NCBI RefSeq assembly: GCF_000687475.1
Contig: NC_057318.1
Span: forward strand, 5,084,001 to 5,148,000
Direction: 5' to 3'
Source of the DNA: Ustilaginoidea virens
Taxonomy: Eukaryota > Ascomycota > Sordariomycetes > Hypocreales > Clavicipitaceae
DNA: 64,000 nucleotides
The notes under the pieces were generated by a model. The model had not been told where the DNA came from. It searched no databases and saw nothing but the letters and a program-made list of their open reading frames with translations. Positions 20,444 through 30,867 of the stretch are shown here, one piece after another. Position numbers and translations under genes: made by a program. Numbering within the stretch: the first letter of the stretch is position 1; the number at the start of each line of letters is the position of its first letter.

Positions 20444-21396
20444 TCAGTCAGTCTTGGTCTTGACGTCCTTGTTGAGAAGGTCTTCTCGTCCGGTAGCAGG
20501 TGCGTCGCCCACATAGTCCGCACCACCAAAAGCTTGAAAGCCCTTGTGGAAAGCCCACTCTACTGCGCTCTCAACCGGCCCATCGAACATCCTGGGCAGG
20601 AAGGGAACGACGGACAAGCCAAGACCAATGGGTCCCCAAGTGCGCAGCGTAGGGTTCTTCACCTTCTTGAGAGCTCTTCCCGAATATCGGACCACGCTGT
20701 GAATGGTAAAGGCCGGAAGACCCATGCTGGCTATGCTCTGAAATATACCTCTCTGTACCATTACGGTCCGCCAGTCTTCCAAAGGGCTGACTACACCTGG
20801 CCTCGGGCGCGAGTCATGCAGCGCAGGCGTCGCAGCGCTTTCCTCCTGGTGAGCCGAGGGACGCAGATTCGGGTTCCTAACCCGCTGATTGTGCCAGTAG
20901 GCTCGGTACCCTTCGTGCGACACATCTCCGAGAATGTAGAGCCAAGAGATGCCATACGCGGCCCGGACAACGTTGGGATGGGCTACCGGACGGAACGATT
21001 CCCCGATATCAGAGGTATAGGCAACGTAGCGATGGGCAGAGAGCAGGATGGTCCGGAGCCGGGTTGCGTAGGCGGCATATCGCAGCTTCGTGTCTGTGGT
21101 TGCGGGTGCACTGGACGTTTGGTTACTGTCGGGAAATCTTGCAAAGGGGAGAGGAGATGTTGCTGTGCTTACTATCCGTCAATGACGTCGTCGAAAAAGG
21201 AGCTGTCCTTGTCCGACTTGTCTATAATATGCTGCAGTCGTTCGGGCAGCCTCTCCCTGGGGGGTAGCTTGTCTGGGTCAAAGGCCGGCGGCTGCGCGGC
21301 GCTGTTTGCATCGGGCGACTGCGCGGGCTTTGGCTCCTTCGGCTGCTCTTTCGACTGCTCCTTCGGCTGCTCCTTCGGTTTACCCCACCACGTCAT
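20444..21396 (-). CDS. MTP18: Mitochondrial fission process protein (MTP18/MTFP1 family)
   Basis: Inner-membrane protein linked in animals to mitochondrial fission. Exons in gene order 21396-21173 and 21125-20444 (intron 21126-21172, 47 nt, short) give 301 aa. The N-terminal 60 residues hold a low-complexity KEQP repeat (KEQPKEQSKEQPKEP). The conserved part starts around RYAAYATRLRTILLSAHRYVAYTSDIGESFRPV and continues with YGISWLYILGDVSHEGYRAYWH, the MTP18 family core, then hydrophobic blocks (GLPAFTIHSVVRYSGRAL, GPIGLGLSVVPFLPRMFDGPVE) that suit membrane segments. The splice joins the codon of a tyrosine in DGYN. Divergent from ATP19, another inner-membrane protein. Confidence 0.9.
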
Positions 21397-21997
21397 TTCC
21401 AGCGAGCAACGCAGCAACGTCGAGGCTCTGAGCTTGACAGTCGGGTGGTTTAGAAGCCCGCTCGGTTGAGCAGGTCAGCAGGTCTAGGAGCGATGTGGCG
21501 CTTGACGTGGTGGTGAGCAAGCCTGGTCTACGGAAGTGCTTGTGTGAGGGATCGTGAAAGGGCATGAAGCCGACCGCCGACTCCCGACTCTGGCGTTCAT
21601 CTGGCGTTCAAATGGTCACGCAGTACGAGGAGTACCACCAACCAGACCCAGACCAGCTGACTCCGAGCATGTCTTGGAGACTGCGCCTTGTTGCCAGCGC
21701 TAAATGGATGCTCCCATCCCGTAGCGACCGCTGGACTTGAGCAGGCACCCAAGTTGCCAGCCGAGCTATATCCGGCGCCTAATTCCATGTCTTGTCGCCT
21801 GCAATTCCAGGCAGCATTTGGAAAATCGACAGAACGGGATTGAAGCCGTCAACCACTTCTAGCTACAGAGTACGAATACCTACCTCCTAACCTACCTCAC
21901 CATACCTTGAGATCAACCTCGCCACGACTTGTGCATCGCCACGTATTCCTTGCGCGACCGACTCGTCAACGCCTCGCCCCGTATTCCACTCCTCGAA
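21397..21997. promoter_or_regulatory. Shared intergenic promoter region of MTP18 and ATP19
   Basis: A 601-bp spacer between two divergent start codons. No other gene is seen. CCTACC runs occur at 21878-21898 near the ATP19 leader. Shared regulation of the two mitochondrial genes is inference from layout. Confidence 0.5.
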
Positions 21998-22328
21998 ATG
22001 GCTGGTGTTGCCACCTACAAAATTGCTGGCCGACAGGTCGGCGGCCACCACGTACGTTTCTGTACCAAAGCAACCTAGACCAACTCGGCCGTCGACTGAC
22101 CTTCCCTGCAGCTCGCCATGGGAATCCTCGGCACCCTTTTCGGTGGCGCCTACTATGCCGTCTCTGGTTCCAAGAAATCCCCCGCCAGCGCAACTCCGCC
22201 GATCAATGCCTCCAGCTCCGACGAGGCCGATTTCATCAAGTGCGCCATCTCGCTCTGCTGGTCCGAGCTGCATTGGCTAACATTCTCCTCTTAGGAAGTT
22301 CATGGAGGAGCAGGAAAAGAAGCATTAA
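21998..22328 (+). CDS. ATP19: ATP synthase subunit K (Atp19), F1Fo accessory subunit
   Basis: Small inner-membrane subunit of mitochondrial F1Fo ATP synthase, associated with dimer formation in yeast. Exons 21998-22051, 22112-22239 and 22295-22328 give 71 aa. The protein begins MAGVATYKIAGRQVGGHHLA, a recognisable subunit-k start, followed by one transmembrane segment (MGILGTLFGGAYYAV) and a polar tail ending MEEQEKKH. The first junction is phase 0 and the second phase 2, each with good GT-AG sites (introns of 60 and 55 nt). Too small and fragmented to be found as one open frame. Confidence 0.9.
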
Positions 22329-23337
22329 CTTTGCAAAAAGGCGATGGAGGAACTCTGGCCTGTACGAAGCGAACAGTGTACATACAAGCTCAGCAATGGG
22401 GTGAATTCTAGATTTGACTTGCGCCCTTGGTCCTGTGCCCGAGTTGATGCATCTTGTTTCCTGTTTCCAAGCTATAGTACAACAATCGGCCAAGCGTTCT
22501 AGAGAGCAGGTCATTCTGCTGGAGGCTCTGCGATTCGCGTCGACACGACATCAAAGGTGATGGGGGCCATAAGCAAGCACTTGTTCCGCGCCACTCGTCG
22601 TGAACAACGCCATCCAGGTCCGTCGTTTTTTTTTTTTTTTTGGGCCACCAGACATGTGTGGTGTGATGGTGGATTTCTGTCTACCCTCAGAATCACACGT
22701 CGTTGTACAAATATGATACGTTGATGTTCGCTTGCACCCTTCTCCCCAGAGTTCCAGCGCAGCAGGAGAAACTTACGACCTGGAATGGGGCATTTGTCAT
22801 TGGAGGAGTCGGATGTCGGCTCTCCACCGAGCTGCATGCAAGAAGGATTGCAGCAAAAAAAGCATTTTCGCTCAGAAGAAGAGACTCTGGTGGGATCAAA
22901 ACTTCTGTGCGTCTCAATGTCGAGTCCGAGGAGTGATGCAAGATGGCGAAGCGTTCGTTATACGCTGTAAAAGCATGTCTCGACTTAATGCAATCCTGCC
23001 GTACATGATGGTATAGCGCTAGCCAGCTGCTTGCCGAGTTTGAAGTTCGGGTCGGCTTACAATGCTATTGGACAATGCGGACTCCTCACGTGAAATTTTT
23101 GCCAAACTTCTCGCTAGTGGAGTTCCCGGGGGAGCGGGAAAATCTCGCGCTTCCCCGCCACAACTCCTTTTGAAGCAAGGCCATCATCTCTTTTATCGAA
23201 AGAATCCCACCCGGCGACTTCGGATACAACGATAGCCAGCATCGGCACCCGCCCTCCACCCTCCCCCCTCCCCCACGCGCGCGCGCGCGGAACAAAAGGC
23301 TTGCTTGCTTTTTACCTGGGCCTCGAGAGCCGTTTGC
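22329..23337. other. Intergenic, no gene supported
   Basis: Contains a 16-base T run at about 22626-22641 and an alternating CG stretch at about 23276-23290 close to the next start codon. Short open frames here lack any recognisable feature. Confidence 0.5.
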
Positions 23338-24492
23338 ATGTCCGAAGTCACCACCGACCCGGCCCTCGTGGCCGCCTCGACGACCGACCTTGCCCAGCAC
23401 CCAGACGCATCAACCCCCAAGGAGCGACACTCTCTGACCCTCGACCAGCGCCGCGAGCTGCGCCGCTGGGCCAATTCGCAGTCCCTCAAGCCGTCGCACA
23501 AGGCGTGCATCGACTGGTTCTACGCCCAGTACGGCCAGCAGATCAGCCAGTCGACCGTGTCCCACTCCCTGTCCCCCAAGTACTCGCGGCTCGACGGCGA
23601 CAACCCCCAGCTGTCGGGCTCGCGCCTGCGCTTCGGCAACTGGCCCGACGTGGAGAAGCTCGTGCTCCTGTGGTATCAGCAAGTCCAGGCGTCGGGTCGG
23701 CAGCCCACCAACGACGAGCTGGGCGAGAAGGCCAAGTCCATCTTCAGCCAGCTCCCTCGGTACCGGGACGAGCACGCGCCGGAATTCTCCCCGGGCTGGA
23801 TCCACCGCTTCAAGAAGCGCTACGGGCTCCTTGTGCGGCGCCAGCGAAGACTGGGCGATGGCGGCATCAACCCTGCCGAGGACATTGATTACCTGGCCGA
23901 CTGCGTCCCTCGCGTCATGGCCGTCGCCCCCGACACGAGCCCGGCCGCCATCAGGGAGCAGATCCTCCGCGTTGTCGGCGTCGAAGCCAGCCTGAGCACC
24001 TGCGCCCTGGTGCGCGACGAGGTCATCAGGCGGGTGGACGCTCCGCGCCAATCTCCGCTGCCGCAACATGCCCTGCCACCACCCGCCCCAGAGGCCCCGG
24101 CCATCCCCCTCGCTCAGCCAGAGCAGCCAATGTACGCCGACGACGATCCCGAAGTGGTGCTGCAAAACGCGCTGCGCCAGCTGCAGCAGGAGGAGCAGGC
24201 CGCCGAGGAGCAGGCCGCGGCTGTGCGGGAGGAGAGAGAGCGTGCTGAGCGAGCAGGCTTCCAAGCAGCCGCTGGGGTGGTGACCAGTCCGGAAGAGCGG
24301 GCATCTTCAGTTCCGAGATACGCAACCCCTGGCCACGATCTCAGCCACGACCTCACTCTTACACCGATTCATTCGGACGCCCCCGTATCGTCCAACGAGA
24401 AGCCGATACGCTGCCCTTTCTGCTTGAATCAGCGTATGCTCCGCACCATCAAGGAAGCCGTGGAGCACATGTCTACCCATGTTGTAGTTTGA
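23338..24492 (+). CDS. CENP-B-type HTH DNA-binding protein with C-terminal C2H2-like motif
   Basis: Single-exon, 384 aa. Residues about 30-175 resemble the tandem helix-turn-helix DNA-binding region of CENP-B, Tc5/pogo transposases and fission-yeast Abp1: LTLDQRRELRRWANSQSLKPSHKACIDWFYAQYGQQISQSTVSHSLSPKY, then an HTH_CenpB-like part with FSPGWIHRFKKRYGL. No DDE transposase domain follows. Instead there is a proline-rich spacer, a glutamine/glutamate-rich predicted coiled coil (about 275-315) and a C-terminal CPFC-X14-HMSTH motif that could bind zinc. No terminal inverted repeats are seen at the edges. It is therefore probably a host transcription or chromatin factor derived from, or sharing ancestry with, a transposase DNA-binding domain. 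Function unknown. Confidence 0.8.
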   Translation: MSEVTTDPALVAASTTDLAQHPDASTPKERHSLTLDQRRELRRWANSQSLKPSHKACIDWFYAQYGQQISQSTVSHSLSPKYSRLDGDNPQLSGSRLRFGNWPDVEKLVLLWYQQVQASGRQPTNDELGEKAKSIFSQLPRYRDEHAPEFSPGWIHRFKKRYGLLVRRQRRLGDGGINPAEDIDYLADCVPRVMAVAPDTSPAAIREQILRVVGVEASLSTCALVRDEVIRRVDAPRQSPLPQHALPPPAPEAPAIPLAQPEQPMYADDDPEVVLQNALRQLQQEEQAAEEQAAAVREERERAERAGFQAAAGVVTSPEERASSVPRYATPGHDLSHDLTLTPIHSDAPVSSNEKPIRCPFCLNQRMLRTIKEAVEHMSTHVVV

Positions 24493-24930
24493 GAGCTTTG
24501 GTAACGACAGTATTACGCAGCAAGACTGAGCTGCCACAGGCACCAACCATGCCGTACTCCAAACTAATGACATTCAAAACTCATCATCTGGCCAAAGGGT
24601 CGGTATGGCCTAGATGACTTCTTTTTTTTCTTCCCCCCCCCCCTTATTTTCACAGTCTGGCATCGGAGTTGGGATTAGGATGGATATTTCGGCAGGATGA
24701 CGACTTTATGTAAAAAATAGACGGGTGCACATGATGCCGCTTGGGATGGCCGGAACTCTGTTCATGTTCTGGAACTGCAAGAGGCGCAATACCAGGCATT
24801 TTTTATATGCCGTCGATAGAGTAATCACTTAGTTCTTTTACTCGTAAGCCTTATTCGAGGTAAAACTCAATGCTTAAATTAAGTTCGACAGACTGTGCTG
24901 CATCATGATTGTATTCTTATATTTTCATTT
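24493..24930. other. Tail-to-tail spacer between the CENP-B-like gene and VPS36
   Basis: AT-rich 438-bp spacer with T and C runs at 24620-24645. Expected to hold both 3' ends. No gene seen. Confidence 0.5.
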
Positions 24931-26950
24931 TTAGATAAAACCGCTTTCCTTTAATGCCTCCGCAAGGGTCTCTTCCTCCGACTTGGCTTTGCTCTTTGGA
25001 GCAACGACACCTGTATCAATATAGTTCTTCCAGAACTTCAAACCTTCTAATCCCTCCTCTCGACACAGCGCGCCTTGCTCCTCCGCCATCAGTAGCTCTT
25101 CCTCGGCCACGCCAATGCTCCATCCAAATCTTTGGGCCGTCTCCAGACCCGTTACGCCACGTCCAAATTCTCGCCAGTCCCAAGAAAGCTCTCTGTCGGG
25201 GGGGAACTCGTGCAAATCATCTAGCCAGGAAAGTAAAGACTTGATTGTTGCGTCGTCGGTACGATTGTGGCCCTGAACGACCATGACACCACTACGAAAT
25301 GTCCGGAGTCTAACTGGAAGTTTCAGTTCCTCCCAAAGTCGTGCGGCCTTTTCGAAATCCCTAGGGCTAACGAGCTCCACGCCGCCTCTGGCTCGATTGA
25401 ACATGGCCCATAGATCGACCAGGGTGATGATTCCCCCAGCTCGTTTCAATACACCCCGAGAGTCGTCAGTCAGAAATTCGGCAAGGTTTCGAGACAGCTC
25501 GGAAAGATAAAGAGTTTCAGCACTGCCACCTCCTACTATGTCCTTCGTGGTGACTAGACCGAGTTGCGAGGCAGATTTTGCAAGAATGGCGGCGTCCTCG
25601 GCCGAGGCCCCGCCGCTGACTCCGTTGCTCTGACGAGCGTACCGCTCAGCTAGAGCTATGACCTCTTTTGCTGATGACATCAAGGCCTCTAGATCTTCAA
25701 AGGCACTGCCTATCAGCATCTCATTGTTCTTATGCATATTGAGGCCCAGCTGCTCGAGACCAGCAATACCAGCAGTCTTGGTTCGATTCTGGTGAGAAGG
25801 ATCTGACGGATAGTTTGAGGCGTTGCCGTCTGCATTCCAGCTACTTTTTGGAGCAGGGGGGGCATTTTGTAACAGCCACTTCCTTTGCGTGATGGCACCT
25901 TTGAGTCGCTCGAAAAAAACCTTGTCCCCACCATCCCGGAAGGATATTTTGATGCTGTCAGCTGCATCAGCCTCTGTTGATTCCCTGACGGCATTATCGC
26001 GGAACAACCCGGGAGTTTCAGCCCTAGATGGTGGAGCGCTAGCGGTAAGTGTACTTGTATGTTGGGATAAGAGTGCCGCGCCGCACATCTCACAGGCGGG
26101 AAGCGATGGGTGGTTCGAGAATGTGCACCGCGGACATTCAGACGAAGGTTCGGGAGAGACTGTGCGCTGGTCCTGGCGTAAGTTGCCGAGAACTGTCCCA
26201 ATCAATCTCTCTGTAGGCATGTGAGGTTCCTCTGTTTGGCAGGAGCTTGTGTTGGAGTTTGGTGGAGGTCCAACAGAAGCAAGAGGTCGCTGGCTGGCGC
26301 TTTTGATGGCTGCTTTCAAAATATATGCCAGCGTCGGTTTGATTCCACATGCAGAACATGGTGGCAACGGAGTATGCGAGTTCGCTGCAGCTGGGTCAAA
26401 ACCAGCTGGGATTGGATTGGAAAAGCTACATATTGTGCAAACCCAAGTAGCAGTCGTGGTAGGCGACGGCTCAGGAGGGTGGGAGTGAGCATTGTCCCTC
26501 GGACCACGCGACACCGAATCGTTTCGCAATGGAGAAGTAGCATGCGAAAAAGCTCGCGCGGGCAAGGATAGCTGCCTCGAAGGTTTGGGGAATATGGTGA
26601 TTTTGGGTGACGATTTCAAGAATCTAGCCTGGATCTCGTACCTCTCTACATCCCGCAAATCCAACGCCAGTGAGTTTTGTCTAGGCTCGCTCTTATCAAC
26701 ATAGCAAATCCGATGCGAGGTCAAATAAACTTGACCATCTTGGTGGTTGGGGAGCTTCACCTTCCTGATTTACCGTACCAGTATAAGCAGAGTCCACATC
26801 AAGATAAAATATGGAAGAGAAAAAAACGGTCAGACGACAAGGGGCTTACCCCTCGTAAAGACCAACATGGTCCTGGACAAAAAGAAGAATCTCGTCCGGC
26901 AGATACGACGGTCGTAATGCAGAAGTCAAGTCTATATGTTTCAAAAACAT
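24931..26950 (-). CDS. VPS36: ESCRT-II subunit Vps36
   Basis: Endosomal sorting subunit that binds PI3P and ubiquitin on endosomes and joins Vps22 and Vps25. Exons in gene order 26950-26850 and 26764-24931 (intron 26765-26849) give 644 aa. Exon 1 encodes MFLKHIDLTSALRPSYLPDEI and the junction restores GLYEGKVKLPNHQDGQVYLTSHRICYVD, the GLUE domain start. The GLUE domain is interrupted by two NZF-like fingers, as in yeast: CTIC...CSAC (about residues 143-173, with an unusually long 23-residue gap) and CPRCTF...CEMCG (about 244-261). The C-terminal half from about residue 330 is the EAP30 winged-helix region (LYLSELSRNLAEFLTDDSRGVLKRAGGIITLVDLWAMFNRARG). The PI3P it should bind would be made by VPS34, also encoded in this window. 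Confidence 0.94.
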
Positions 26951-27492
26951 TCGTCATACTGGTTTGGCGAGGCGCCAGAGAATAGCGCATGAGACCGGAT
27001 GTCAGTCAAAGGAGATTGCGTACACCAAAAAAGGGAGGGAAAAAAAAAAGAAAATGTCCAAGGGTGGCTACAACGAGATTTGCCGCAGGTTTCCAGGTAG
27101 CCACGAGGGAAACACGTAGCATGAAGGGATATGGAGATGGATGGCTGGATGCGTCAACGACGCTCTGCCTCGGACGAGTCAGCTTGTCAGGTCGGCAGCG
27201 ACCCACAGTGCCAGGAAAAGGACGAAGCCATAACCCTGGTCCGACCCATCGACCGGCATTTAACCGAGAGTCACGGGTCGGTGCCAAGCCTCAACCTGTC
27301 AGGCCCTCGTGGGACGTTTGCCTTCCGCACAAAGATCCTCCCTCCACCGCTTCCTGCTTGGCTGTGACTTGTCCCGCGCCGGCTACATCATTTGCTGCTA
27401 CCCTTTCCTCATACATACAGTCATAGGTGTTGAAATTGTTTGGCCTAGCCACGAATACTAACGTTCAGCTGCATTTCGAATCCTCGGTCGAT
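26951..27492. promoter_or_regulatory. Divergent promoter region of VPS36 and THP3
   Basis: 542-bp spacer between opposed start codons. A 5' untranslated intron for THP3 is possible: GTGTTGAAAT at 27427 as donor and TACTAACG branch-like sequence with a TTCAG acceptor ending near 27470. No coding gene seen. Confidence 0.4.
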
Positions 27493-29209
27493 ATGATGCC
27501 CGGTTGGTCAGCCACGCAACAAGCGCATGGCGTCTCCCAACAAGCACATGCACAAGCACAACCTGCAACCTACAACTACGCCAGTAAGCAAATGTTCCAG
27601 AGACGGCGACATGCTGAATCTTTGAAGCCGGACTCGCTGACCGTTCCAGCAGACCCTGCGTTTGTTCCTGTCCAAGTTCGCCAGGCCTTCAACCCATACA
27701 CTCCTCCGACACCGCCATCGTACGCTGGTTACGTCCCGCCGGCACCAAACCACCCCCCAGTTCTCGTGCCCACCCCGCCTGACGCTGCTCAAACAGAGCC
27801 GTCCAAGACGAAAACGGAATGGCCTAAATCAGTTCGCAACTACGTCCAGCGATCATTCCTGCCCCAAAATGATGACCCTTCAGTTTCCCGCGCAGAAGTC
27901 GAGGCAAAGCTTAAGGAGACGATCGGCACTGCCAAAGAAAACGGCACGTTGTTTACTATAGATTGGGATGCCGTGCCACTCCCCCACGCCCTTGTGAAAG
28001 CCGACCGTGATGCGCTGTATAATCGCGGTATTTTTGCCTCGTCTCCGCCTGAACCTCGAGCCAACTCCAAGAAAAGAAAGTCGTCCGATTTTGCCAATGG
28101 TGACTCGAGCCACAAGTCACGGCACAATGCTAACTCTCGTTTGTCCCTCGAGGACCGTGTTTCATATGCTCCTGCAGACAAGCGCTCCGCGTTTGACGAC
28201 AGCTCGGCCAAGTCAAGTAAGTTACAAAAAGAGGCAGCCAACAAGCGCAAACGCCGCTTCGAGAACGAGCAACAAAAGGCTGGTTGTAGGTCACCCAGCC
28301 CAACGCTGCCGTCTTCGGGTCCCATCATTGGAACCAGTGAGGTTTTGGAGAAGAGATATCTTCGATTGACCGCCCCTCCTGTTCCTTCCAATGTTCGGCC
28401 GGAGCGAGTTCTTCGCCAAACGCTGGACCTGTTGAAGAAGAAGTGGAGAAAGGAAGGGAACTACTCGTATATTTGCGATCAGTTCAAATCCATGCGACAG
28501 GACCTTACCGTGCAACGCATAAAGAATGATTTTACTGTTTCGGTGTATGAAATTCATGCTCGGATCGCTCTGGAGAGGGGGGACATTGGTGAGTATAATC
28601 AGTGCCAGACCCAACTGCGCTCCCTCTATGCTCTGGGCTTGAGGGGCAATCCAATCGAGTTCAAAGCCTATCGTATCTTGTACTTTATTCATACTGCCAA
28701 TCGCACCGGTCTCAACGACGCGATGGCGGATCTAACCACTGCAGAAAAGGAGGAGAGGCCGATCAAGCACGCGCTGCAGGTTCGGTCGGCTTTGGCCTTG
28801 GGAAATTATCATAGATTTTTTCAGCTTTATCTTGACACACCCAACATGGGCGCTTACCTTATGGACATGTTTGTCTCTCGAGAGCGCCTGGCCGCCCTGT
28901 GCAACCTTTGCAAAAGGTAAGACGCCGTCTGCTTCTCGTTGCATGCGGAAACATGATGGCCTGTTCTGACTCTCTTCTTCATCTTCATCTTGCAGTTATA
29001 AACCCGATGTCAAACTTCGGTTTGTGACCGAAGAGCTCGGCTTTGAATCGGATGCTGACACTGCGCAATTCATCATGAATCACAACGGCCAGCCCCTTTT
29101 AGAGGACCGCACTGACGACATAATCTTTTTGAGTGGTAAAGCCGGTCAGCTTTTCGAAGGCAGCAAATCCGAAGCTTTCCGCAAGGTTGACATCAAAGGA
29201 CAAATCTGA
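27493..29209 (+). CDS. THP3: SAC3/GANP-domain protein, Thp3 / LENG8 type
   Basis: Nuclear RNA-metabolism factor; in yeast Thp3 pairs with Csn12 in transcription elongation and splicing. Exons 27493-28916 and 28996-29209 give 545 aa. The N-terminal third is proline- and glutamine-rich (YTPPTPPSYAGYVPPAP). A basic nuclear-localisation-like segment (NKRKRRFENEQQK) precedes the SAC3/GANP/PCI region: VLEKRYLRLTAPPVPSNVRPE...YSYICDQFKSMRQDLTVQRIKNDFTVSVYEIHARIALE, then the repeats ending in YKPDVKLRFVTEELGF. A further intron at 27584-27649 (66 nt, GTAAGC donor, CTGAC branch-like site, CAG acceptor) would keep the frame and shorten the protein to 523 aa (joining ...YNYA to TDPAF); it looks real, but both forms are translatable. 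Confidence 0.88.
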
Positions 29210-30822
29210 CCTTTGGATGTTTTTTTTTCTTTCTTTCTTTGTCCTTTTTCTTGTTGCCACCTAATACCCTGCATATTTTTTTTTCTCCTGCCCCTTTTCT
29301 CTCTCGGTTACGCAGCATGCACTATAAACCACGTCGCTCTCTATTCTCGACCAGCAACAACGTATGATGATGACCATGATACACTTGTAAACTGAAACCC
29401 GCGCTATACTATATGGCTTCGGCGATTGACAGACCGTTGGGCTGAGCAGAACGTGGACTGTCGAGTTGACGCTGCTGGACGGCGAGGAGAGAGCTGCGAC
29501 GCATGGAAATGATGGTTGGTGTTGGCGATGCTGACTGCTGACTGCTGACTGAATACTGGCCGATCGAACTGCCGATACTGTCGAAACGTTTCTAACCGTA
29601 CTTCAGAACCCAATACTAGTCACTACCAAGTCGACGGAGCAAGTGCCATACCCGGACGGACCCTGCCAGCTGCAAACTGCGGCGCTTGAGGAGTGTTGCT
29701 TTGGACCCTGTCTGACGACGACCTGGCATATGTCGGGAGGAGGGGGGTGTTGGGAGCTTCGAAGACGTCGACCGATTCAACCTACTCTCAGCAGCGCAAC
29801 CGTGGATTGTCACTTTTGGGCAAGTGAAAAACAGTTGATGAAACACGACGTGTTGTTTTATTCTGGATAAAGATGACTAGCTTAGTGGCAAGTACATAGA
29901 ATAACTTCCAGCATAACTTGTAGCATGTTGTCGCAAAATCCTCGCGCGCTCGACGTGCACCGCGGAACGTCCCTCGGCACGCTTGTGCCTGTCGCCCGTT
30001 TTCCTCTTGTGACTGACTGGTTGAGGAAGCCCCGACGCATCGACGAAGCCAGGGCCACGATAAAAGGGGGGGGCGGCTGCAACGGTTGTCGACGGCCGCT
30101 GACCTGGCTTAGGTATCGATTGGAGTCCCCTGACGTTTCTACAGCGCGTCGGCAAGGCGGACTCTGTCAACATGCTGGCACTGGGAAGTCTTCATGTTGG
30201 TTACTCCGCGCGCTGGGCTGACCCGCGCTTGCCCCGTTGCTTCTGCCATGCCCGTCACGTCAACAAATTGCCGGGCGTGCAACAGTACATGCGCCTGTGT
30301 CTGTGTCTGTGCACGTGCATGTGCATGTGCACAGTTGCATTGAGACGTTGTCACGATCGCGGTCGATGAGTGGAATGCAAAAGGCCTGGTTCCTCTAAGC
30401 TATGGTCTATACTAGAAGCAAGGTATTATATCATTGCTCCCCACTGTCACGTGCCTTCGTCACGTGCGTGACCTGTGACAGACCTCTAGGAACCTCCGTA
30501 CACGGCACGTTGGCACATGTATGTATGTTAGGTAATGTGTACCATGCGCCCCAGCCTGCAAAGCAACATTGAATCAGAGTTGAGTCAATGCCTGCCGAGA
30601 GAAGTGCCTGGAGTGCCCCGACCTCAGGGCGGCCCCGGATGCGCCTGGGCCTCTGCGCCAGTTTGGGGCGTGCGGATTTGAGAATTGCCCTCGGAAACAA
30701 CGCCCGTCCATTGGCTGCGTTGTCGCGCCCAACTGTCTTGTCTGTGTGGACTTGTGTCCTGTTTTTTGCGTGTCGACAGTTCGTCCACAGTTGCATCTTG
30801 CACCTTGCACTTCCTCCGATCA

Positions 30823-30867
<45 letters not shown>

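Noticed and set aside
23338..24492. Intact pogo/Tc1-type transposon
   Set aside because: No DDE catalytic domain, no terminal inverted repeats and no TA target duplication visible.
28217..28289. Extra intron in THP3 (GTAAGT donor, GTAG acceptor)
   Set aside because: Its 73-nt length would break the frame, and the sequence inside encodes a plausible basic segment before the SAC3 domain.
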